Source: Chromera velia
Taxonomy: Eukaryota; Sar; Chromeraceae
Assembly: GCA_018398765.1 (NCBI GenBank)
Contig: JAHBMJ010000303.1
Coordinates: 22,403 to 50,798 of the forward strand
Reading direction: 5' to 3'
DNA: 28,396 nucleotides
Each line of letters starts with the position of its first letter. Within the stretch, counting starts at the first letter, position 1. Positions 22,184-28,396 of the stretch are shown one piece after another. The notes beneath the pieces were generated by a model that saw only the letters and a program-made list of their open reading frames with translations, was not told the origin of the DNA and ran no database searches. The position numbers and the translations under genes were made by a program.

Positions 22184-22185
22184 TG

Positions 22186-22932
22186 TGTAAAAGAAAACGA
22201 TGGTCCCATTCCTGGTCGGATTCGCGGAGGGTGAATTCCGGTCCCGGCCTTTCCATTCGTCCCTTCGCCCCAAGCCAGAGAAAGGAGTGACGCATGCGCG
22301 GTGGCCCGTCCACACGGGGTAGCGGGGCGCCTGCGACAGAGGTGTGCATGTTGTGAGTTCCATGGTATGGCCTGCATGCACTTTGGTGTTAGAAATACAC
22401 CCGAGGCACTCACCGTGGTGGTGTATGCTCCGGGCTTTCATATGGGATTCAATTAGGCCGATGGTGCGGTTATGCCATCGGAGGCTTCAGAATTAATTCT
22501 GGTCCCAAATTAATTTCCAGACAGTCAGACAGACGTGCACGGCGGTTACCGTCCGTCTGAATGAGAGACGTGACTTAGGGATTGACAGAGCTTCATGTGT
22601 TGGATCTGTACTTTGCCCTATATGTCCCTGTGGTTCTCTTGTGCTCTGAGTAATGCACAAGGCCACCAGCAGGAGCGTACTGTAGATTGTGGGGGTTCAT
22701 AGATTTTCTGTCTGGTGAAGAGACTGATCATATATTTATTTCTGATTATCTGTATCGGTCTAGACGAGTACATTAGGGTGACGTATTTGCTGTGGTCCTC
22801 TAATAGGAGAGGGCCAGGAATTCGGGAGTATAGCAGTTTGAGGAGTTCTCTAGATAGGCTAGAGGATCGATACGGGAGGGCCTATAGAATTCTACTGGAG
22901 GAATCTCAAAAGAGGTGAGACTCTACTTTTCA
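22186..22932 (+). repeat. 3' LTR
   Basis: It starts TGTAAAAGAAAACG and ends CTACTTTTCA and aligns fully with 7217-7982. It lacks both 10-bp duplications of the 5' copy and has one extra G at about 22230. Identity is about 93-94 percent by hand count, so the insertion is not recent. Confidence 0.93.
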
Positions 22933-22938
22933 TTCGGT

Positions 22939-23122
22939 ATGCTGGCTAAACTTAGAGGGGGATATAGGGGTATGCCCTCCCCATGCTCTTCCCCACTGTC
23001 CTCCCCCTTTAGTTCAAAATTTGAATAAGAGGGGGGGGGCATAGCCTATAGTTCATAGTTACGCCCCCTCCCAAAGGAATGTTGGGGGGGGGCTATACCT
23101 CTGAAATAAGTTTAGACAGCAT
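22939..23122. repeat. 184-bp foldback (MITE-like inverted repeat)
   Basis: The left end ATGCTGGCTAAACTTA (22939-22954) matches the reverse complement of the right end (23107-23122) at 15 of 16 bases. The inner parts pair more loosely, with G-rich and C-rich runs. The centre carries the palindrome TTCAAAATTTGAA. It starts six bases after the 3' LTR and has no coding capacity. Confidence 0.6.
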
Positions 23123-23217
23123 GTGGAACGGCCTCGGTTCCGAATAGGAAACATCTAAACTTAAGAAAACAACCCCTGTAACACTTTAGTCTGTCTTGAA
23201 ATAGATTTTTCAATGCT

Positions 23218-23382
23218 GGCCGCGCCTGCGGCACGGTTCTTTCAAGACTGTCTGCGTCTTCCACAAAAAAATTCAAGTATACTTTATTTTGGCCACGCCT
23301 TCGGCACGCTACTTTCAAGTTAAGCCGCGCCTGCGGTGCAGACGTTTCAAGTCTGGCTGCGCCTACGGCGTGGCGTTTCAAG
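23218..23382 (+). repeat. Four degenerate 28-29-bp GC-hairpin units
   Basis: Units at 23218-23246, 23291-23319, 23323-23351 and 23355-23382 share the pattern GSCNCGCCTNCGGC...TTTCAAG. Each contains a small self-complementary core (GCC-TGC-GGC, GCC-TTC-GGC, GCC-TAC-GGC) in otherwise AT-rich DNA. Such hairpins are common in organellar intergenic DNA of algae, but here they could belong to a nuclear repeat. Confidence 0.6.
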
Positions 23383-24116
23383 TTTACTGAAGTGTCAGGG
23401 GGGTTCATAAAATTTAATATCATTTCGTACTTTTGCATATTATGTCATAAATTCAGAAAAAGTGAAACTTAGACTGAATCCCACTATGAAAACAGGATAA
23501 AACAGGTCACAAACCAGAGAGAAAAAGTTTTTAAATTAATGAAAATATTCTTTTTTTAAAAAAAGTATGCAAGGCGCTGCTTAGATGCTAGAAGGCGTCG
23601 CTGCATCGCGCTCGGCGGCGCCCAGATCTCCATGGTGTGTGGCGGAATTCGCGCGGCAAGGTGTTGGGCTCATGCACCCTCGAGTTTTCGTTTCGGTTTG
23701 GGCTACAGATACCGTGGCTCGAGGGACACGGCTTGTGTGTGTTGCACATGCAAGCACGTGTTGTTTCCGTCTTCCATCCATTCCATCGCCTAATCCAACC
23801 TCACAAAGGATAACGGAGTAAGGCACAGCTGTCTCGAAAATTTTGACCTCCTTAGAGAGGTCTTGGCATGTCTTCACTAGGAAAAGTTTGCTGTCAGTTC
23901 GAGAATTAGAACGCAATGCTGCAGATCTTGTGATTTGTGTTGATCGCAGCGTCGTAACGGATCCTGAGTGACAGCCCAGGTGCAGACCTTTCTATCCATA
24001 AAGTAGAGTGCACAACATACTTCCTGGGGCAGCGGCAGTGTAGAGATTTTATTGACGGAGAAGAGACTGAAGAGAATAAACGGGAAGAGAGAAAGTCAAG
24101 GGTGGAAAAAGGGACC
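23383..24116. other. AT-rich sequence then 5' flank of the right gene
   Basis: Up to about 23570 the sequence is AT-rich and ends with the T7A7 palindrome at 23552-23565. From 23580 the composition returns to normal. Open frames at 23585-23821 (plus) and 23581-23916 (minus) overlap and have no recognisable content. The frame of the first exon of the right gene is open back to about 23958 without an ATG, so an upstream exon cannot be excluded. Confidence 0.45.
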
Positions 24117-24694
24117 ATGCTAGCTCATGTAAAGAGGTTCTACTTCGAGCACGTCGTCTCCTTCTTCGGAGGGTTCGGCGTGAAGTTAATTGCCCAAGTC
24201 TCTGACATCATATCTGACCTCATGGCCTACCTGCTTGTCATCCACACCCTCCCTGAAGTCGCCAGTCAGGTCTTCCACGGGATCAAAGTGGGCGACTGGG
24301 CATGGTACGTCTTCCTGTCCACGCTTGTCTCGTCCCTGCTCTCCATCGCGTGCGACCTATTCGAGTACGTGAAGGAGCGGAGGGCAAAACAGCACAGGGA
24401 CAGGGCCCGGAACCGGACAGAGCTGGAACGACGGAGCCGAGAGGGGCAGATCGCGACGCACCGGACTCGGGTCGTCACAGCCTTCATTCACCTCCCCCTG
24501 CTGGTGACTGAGGACGGATTTTCGATGGCGTTCTCCCTCCTGATGATCCTGCAGTACGATCAGTCGTTCACCTCCTTCTTTTTCCTCAACCTGCTCATGT
24601 CGGCCGTGATCTTCCTCGTCATGCTCGTCTGCCGAGCCGCCCTTTTTGCCGAGAGTGTCGCGCGCATTCAGCAGTTGCGTTCTGTCGACGCAGG
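24117..24694 (+). CDS. Exon 1 of multi-pass membrane protein gene
   Basis: It is read from the ATG at 24117 (context GGGACCATG) to a donor GTGGGT at 24695 (phase 2). It encodes about 192 residues with probable membrane helices near residues 31-45, 62-83, 122-148 and 154-178. A strongly basic loop of about 35 residues (KERRAKQHRDRARNRTELER) lies between the second and third. An acidic motif VTEDGFSMAF opens the third helix and recurs later in the gene. The layout loosely recalls XK-type membrane proteins, but I cannot assign the family. The start could lie further upstream. Confidence 0.75.
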
Positions 24695-25031
24695 GTGGGT
24701 TCGATGTCAAGAGGGAGGGGCACGGAATAGTCTGTGGGGTGGCACGTGGAGATTTGGTATGTGTATGTCGGACTCTTGGGGGGGTCAGAGAACAGTGGGT
24801 GACACTAGCTCGGAAGGCGGAGTGCTGCATTGCTGACTGCCGGACCACGCTGTCTGTGATGCTGCGCCCTCCCTCCGTCTTCTCTGCCCCCCCCTGTGCT
24901 TCCTTCACGCATTCGTGCATGTCCCCTCTACCACGAACATGGGTTGCCTTCGTCGCGTGAGTTGCGTACATCTGTGTGCATGTGTGCGCTCATATGCGTG
25001 TGTGTGTGTGTGTGTGTGTGGGACGCTGCAG
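24695..25031 (+). other. Intron 1, right gene, with GT microsatellite
   Basis: It begins GTGGGT and ends GGACGCTGCAG, and carries (GT)n at 24997-25020. No coding sequence is supported. Confidence 0.6.
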
Positions 25032-25177
25032 TAGCGAAGGAGCCATGCAAACTGGAGGAGATGAGGAGCTTGCCCTCCTTCCGGTGGAAGGTGGAGAGCC
25101 AGGGGGGAAGGAGGATGAAGAGAACATGGAAAATCTGCCTGCGGGAGTGCGCGTGTTGAAGTCAAGTGCATGGTTTG
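25032..25177 (+). CDS. Exon 2, right gene (acidic loop)
   Basis: It starts after GACGCTGCAG with one base that completes a Gly codon (phase 2). It encodes a Glu/Gly-rich soluble loop (EELALLPVEGGEPGGKEDEE) and ends VLKSSAWF before a donor GTGAGG at 25178 (phase 1). A longer form running to a donor GTTGGT at 25237 is open too, but it leaves phase 0 and the next exon would then meet a stop. Confidence 0.55.
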
Positions 25178-25427
25178 GTGAGGCCGTTGTGAACGAGACG
25201 GTGGATTGTCTTCAGGACGGGGTCTCATCGTGGCAGGTTGGTTGGTGGCGCTCAAATTCGATTTTTACAGCAGATGGGCCCGCACGATGAAAATAGAATT
25301 TGCATATTTTTCTGAAAAAATGGAATTTTTGGGCTCTCGTCGTGGCAGGTGGGCAGCCTGTCGGCCTTCCCTGGTCCTGTTATTTCTTCGTTCGCCTCCG
25401 TTTTGTATTATACATGGTGTCTTGCAG

Positions 25428-25495
25428 GCAGTATCTACCTCTTTCTTCTGACTCCCCGCCTTGGGCTCCTCCTTACTTTCTACCGCGCTCCACGC
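25428..25495 (+). CDS. Exon 3, right gene (membrane segment)
   Basis: It begins after GTCTTGCAG in phase 1 and encodes a hydrophobic segment, SIYLFLLTPRLGLLLTFYRA. It ends at a weak donor GTACAC (25496) in phase 0, which fits exon 4. The hydrophobic character and phase support it. The donor is uncertain. Confidence 0.45.
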
Positions 25496-25587
25496 GTACA
25501 CTTCCATAAATTTGTTATTGCGTGCTGCAGTGTGGGCAGGCTTTTTTAAAATCTCGGTTCATATCTACAGGTGTATACATACATACC

Positions 25588-25599
25588 TCCCCCCCCCCC

Positions 25600-25641
<42 letters not shown>

Positions 25642-25673
25642 CGTAAGTGTGCATGCATGTGTGTGTGTGCACA
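25588..25673. repeat. C-run, (AT)n and (GT)n microsatellite in intron
   Basis: A run of Cs is followed by (AT)n at 25601-25619 and (GT)n at 25621-25640, then interrupted GT repeats. It lies in intron 3 of the right gene. Confidence 0.9.
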
Positions 25674-25700
25674 TTCGTTCCACTGTGTATTTGCATTCAG

Positions 25701-25817
25701 ATTCTGAAGGACCCGCGGCTTCGTTCCGAGGCACTGCTCTTTCTTCCTGCTGGCGCCTGGGCAGCCGGCACTTTCGGTGTCTGCCTGTACTCGTTTCTCG
25801 GTACAGTCGCGACTCAG
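25701..25817 (+). CDS. Exon 4, right gene (membrane segment)
   Basis: It is bounded by TTGCATTCAG and the donor GTACGA at 25818, phase 0 in and out, 39 codons. A charged start (ILKDPRLRSEAL) leads into a hydrophobic helix, WAAGTFGVCLYSFLGTVAT. The phase matches both neighbours. Confidence 0.72.
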
Positions 25818-26138
25818 GTACGAGACCGTATTTTGTCCTCCTTTCCTCGTCTTGTCCCAACGTCTGCCTGAGTGTGGAATTCTTTTAAGGCACGGGCGTC
25901 TGCTGGGGCCGCTCCCTGAGGATACCCCGGTGTCATGTGGCTCTGTCTGAGAGACTCAGGTCCCTTCATCTATGGGATATGTGACCCACCACATGTCTGC
26001 GTACTTGCACTTTGCCACCGTCCCTCGGCAATGGCCATTTCCTCTCTCTCTTTCTCTTACTCGTTCTCTTGCTCCCTCTCCCTCTTTCTCTCTGTCTCTC
26101 TGTCTCTCTCTCTCTCTCTGTATGTGTGTGTCTCTCTC

Positions 26139-26181
<43 letters not shown>

Positions 26182-26209
26182 TTGGCTCTGGATTTGTGAG
26201 TGCATGCAG
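25818..26209 (+). other. Intron 4, right gene, with CT/GT microsatellite
   Basis: It contains a long CT-rich array (26040-26118) followed by GT repeats (26120-26180), and ends GTGCATGCAG. I see no coding sequence. Confidence 0.7.
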
Positions 26210-26578
26210 ATTGCAGTGCACCGGCGTCGTGAAATTCTAAAAATTCTAAGCGGCCCCCAGGGTTGGATGCTGAAGGCGTTCCTGTATCCCCTGATCTTCC
26301 CTGCCGCCGTGGTGGCGGGCGCCCTGGACCCCGAGAGAACTTGGCAACACTGGCGGTCCGGGGGGGCGCGGGTGGAGGCGGTTGATCAGTACGAAGAGGA
26401 CGAGGAGGGGGGGGGTGGGCAGGCGGAAGGGGGCGAAGAGGAAGACTGGGCTTTGGAGGAGAAGGAAGCGTTCGTTGGCAACTGGGCGGAGGTTCTGTTC
26501 ATAGTAGAGGATGTAACGTCGATGGGGTTCAACGCTGCGGTGGCGTTTTCCACGATCAAGGGGCTCTATTCTCTCCAG
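26210..26578 (+). CDS. Exon 5, right gene (membrane segments and acidic loop)
   Basis: This 123-codon exon lies between TGCATGCAG and the donor GTAGGT, phase 0 in and out. It encodes a basic start (IAVHRRREILKIL), a membrane segment (LKAFLYPLIFPAAVVAGAL), an acidic Gly/Glu-rich loop and then AEVLFIVEDVTSMGFNAAVA. The last part repeats the VTEDGFSMAF motif of exon 1. It is among the best supported exons of the gene. Confidence 0.8.
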
Positions 26579-26862
26579 GTAGGTTTGTGGTCAAGCTCAG
26601 CTTCTCTCTCTGCAGCCCTCATAGAAGAGATCTTCTCCACTACCTAGCTCCACTACTCTCTCCATTGCCGTCATTCGATTGTCTCTCAGCTGTCTGTCTG
26701 TCGTCCTGCCTCCCCGAGAGGCTGTTTGTTTATCTGGTACTGCAGTAAGAGGAAGAAAGAGAACAGAAAAAGATCATCTTCTCTGTCTGCCTGTCTGTCA
26801 GAAGAAAGAAAATATGGACTGTCTGACGAAAAGAAGAAAAACATCTATCTGTCTTTCCGCAG

Positions 26863-27012
26863 GCTGCGAACTTCTTCTGCACCCTTTCCTCGTTTGTGGT
26901 GCGTCTGGTGATTGTTGAGTCGAAAAGGCGCAAGATGGCGCTCCAGGCGCTCATTAAGGCAAAGCGGGAGATCGTGGTCTCCGTTGAAAACAGAGCGTTC
27001 GTCGTCGAACAG
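26863..27012 (+). CDS. Exon 6, right gene (membrane helix and basic linker)
   Basis: It begins after CTTTCCGCAG and runs 50 codons in phase 0. It encodes a membrane helix (FFCTLSSFVVRLVIVE), equivalent to the fourth helix of exon 1, then a basic helical linker. The only phase-0 donor is GTCGGG at 27013, which is non-consensus at position +3. The open frame continues beyond it into microsatellite sequence and is not credible as coding. Confidence 0.7.
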
Positions 27013-27115
27013 GTCGGGATGGATGGATGGCACTTGGGTGACCTGACCGGTCGCTGTTTGTTGAGGAAGAGCGGAGAGGCTATGAAGAGCCGCAAGACTA
27101 AAAGCTTCTCAGCCT

Positions 27116-27182
<67 letters not shown>

Positions 27183-27220
27183 GTGTGTGTGCGTGTGTGT
27201 ATGTTTGTGTGTGTGCGTTT

Positions 27221-27310
<90 letters not shown>

Positions 27311-27431
27311 TGTGTGTGTGTGTGTTGTGTGTGTGTGTATGTATGTGTGTGTGTGTGTCTTGTTTTCTCCTCTCCTTTCGGCCATCGTCTTTCATTCAAT
27401 CTCTGTCCGATCCCCTCCTTCGTGACTGCAG
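27013..27431 (+). other. Intron 6, right gene, mostly microsatellite
   Basis: More than half of this intron is a CT then GT array (27121-27358). It ends CGTGACTGCAG. No exon is supported. Confidence 0.7.
27121..27358. repeat. (CT)n(GT)n microsatellite, about 238 bp
   Basis: About 27 bases of CT are followed by more than 200 bases of interrupted GT with TATG and TTGT variants. Open frames across it, on both strands, are artefacts of the repeat. Confidence 0.95.
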
Positions 27432-27554
27432 CTGCAACGAGGAGACTTAGCAGAGCTGAAGAAGATGCAGGTGCGGCTGCAGATGGCTGAAGATGTTCAG
27501 GGATTCTCTCAGGAGTTTGTTGCGGGGAGAATGCCTGGTCTGACTGATCTTCAG
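27432..27554 (+). CDS. Exon 7, right gene (coiled coil)
   Basis: It lies between GACTGCAG and a perfect GTGAGT donor, phase 0 in and out, 41 codons. It encodes a heptad-like helix (LAELKKMQVRLQMAEDVQGF) linking the membrane part to the repeat region. Confidence 0.78.
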
Positions 27555-27914
27555 GTGAGTGGGTGAATAGGTATGTGAGGGGGGGGAGATGCATCCCTCC
27601 ATCCCTCTGAGCGCCTTTGTCTCGTGTTTTGTTTTTTATTTCAGAAGGTGGTCCTCAGCCGTTCCGTTTCATCAGTGTTCAATGTTCCATTTCTTTCCTT
27701 TTTCGCTCTCCTGTTTCTTTTTGGCGTTCTCCTTTCCTTTCTCTCTTCCTTTCACTCTCTCTCGCTCTCAGTTTCTCTATCTTCTTCGCGGCCTTTTACC
27801 TGCCGGTCTTGCTGTGCCTGTGGGGGGAGGGGAGATACATCTTCTCCCCATGCACTCTTCTGACCCTTCCATCCCTCCTTTTCCCTCCCTTCCCTTCCCT
27901 TCCGGAAATGCCAG
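27555..27914 (+). other. Intron 7, right gene
   Basis: It begins GTGAGTGGGTGAATAGG, is then strongly pyrimidine-rich, and ends AAATGCCAG. A TTTCAG at 27640-27645 is followed by no convincing exon. Confidence 0.6.
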
Positions 27915-28396
27915 GTATCCCGTCCCGAGTTCGAGAGAGCCGTCGCGGGAGAGGAAAACAAAGAGCTTCATGGTGCGATCTGCCGCATGCTCGAGCAGGG
28001 CCAGATGTTGGCTCTCCAGTCCCTGAATGTTTCCGGATGTAGCTTTGGGGACGGTGGTGCGTCGGCGCTTCTCGAGATCATCAGAGGGGGCGCATTGCCG
28101 GAGCTTTCGTCCCTCAGGGCACAAAATTGCGATGTGGGGGCACGAGGGGCGGAGGCGTTTGGGTCTGCCTGCAGAGATGGTGTGCTGTCGGGTGTCCGCC
28201 TGTTGGATGTTCGGAAGAACGATTTTGGGGGGGAGTTGGGGAGGGACGAGGTGGGCGGAAGTTTTCTTCTTGGTCAGATGTCCGGCACGCTCGAGGCCGT
28301 AGTGCACCCGTCCAATCCTCAGTCGGCAGCTTTGAAGGGGCGAGTGGTGCTGGTGGACGGGTGGGGGAAGAATAAGCGCGATGAACTTTGGGAGCT
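27915..28396 (+). CDS. Exon 8, right gene: leucine-rich repeats, cut by window end
   Basis: It begins after GAAATGCCAG in phase 0 and is open to the end of the window. It starts with a charged helix (FERAVAGEENKELHGAIC). Two to three ribonuclease-inhibitor-type leucine-rich repeats follow, including LQSLNVSGCSFGDGGASALL and VRLLDVRKNDFGGEL, with the characteristic Cys/Asn position and Gly-Ala turn. Such repeats bind protein partners. The rest of the gene lies outside the window. Confidence 0.75.

Noticed and set aside
21686-22441. 251-codon minus-strand open frame across the 3' LTR edge.
   Set aside because: About a third of it is antisense LTR, whose 5' copy also shows antisense open frames. 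The rest has no domain or codon pattern of a gene.
23218-23382. CRISPR-like array.
   Set aside because: The units are degenerate, spacing is uneven, there are no cas genes, and the context is eukaryotic.
23585-23821. 78-codon plus-strand frame upstream of the right gene.
   Set aside because: It overlaps a minus-strand frame, has no recognisable content and no splice or start context. It may be 5' flank.
27098-27594. Long open frames on both strands with Thr-His or Cys-Val repeats.
   Set aside because: They are translations of the CT/GT microsatellite, not proteins.

Overview
This is nuclear DNA of an intron-rich eukaryote. Two plus-strand host genes with short phased exons flank one very large LTR retrotransposon. 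The introns are full of CTGT, TGAG, GT and CT tracts and mostly end in TGCAG. The exons are GC-rich with G/C-ending codons. This style, plus a Ty1/copia element, suits a protist, and an alveolate such as a chromerid alga is my best guess from sequence style alone. I recognise no species-specific gene.

Left (1-6901): a multi-exon gene that I do not recognise. Its best supported exons are 3396-3584, 4066-4141, 4534-4752, 5287-5396, 5905-6140 and 6449-6901. These join in consistent reading phase and end in a low-complexity, acidic and proline-rich tail with a TAG at 6899-6901. Exons upstream of 3396 are weaker.

Middle (7217-22932): a 15.7-kb Ty1/copia-type element. It has 766-bp and 747-bp LTRs (TG...CA), a primer-binding site beginning TGGCGCC and a polypurine tract. 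Gag is a long protein with a CCHC knuckle and RGG-like repeats. Pol runs in copia order: a degenerate protease site, an HHCC-DDE integrase, about 1,000 codons of unknown sequence, a reverse transcriptase with WIDD at the active site, and RNase H. From 9299 to 19018 everything lies in one reading frame, broken by 16 stop codons and no frameshift. The two LTRs differ at about 48 sites by my hand alignment, and 46 of these are transitions. Transition-type mutation therefore explains both the LTR divergence and the stops. About 3.2 kb between pol and the 3' LTR holds no gene I can support.

Right (22939-28396): a 184-bp foldback lies next to the 3' LTR, followed by four degenerate GC-hairpin units in AT-rich DNA. 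A second host gene starts at about 24117 and runs off the right end. Eight phase-consistent exons encode a multi-pass membrane protein with an internally repeated ED..SM.F membrane module, a short coiled coil and a ribonuclease-inhibitor-like leucine-rich repeat region. I do not recognise its function. This gene and the transition-only decay of the giant copia element are the most interesting parts of the window.
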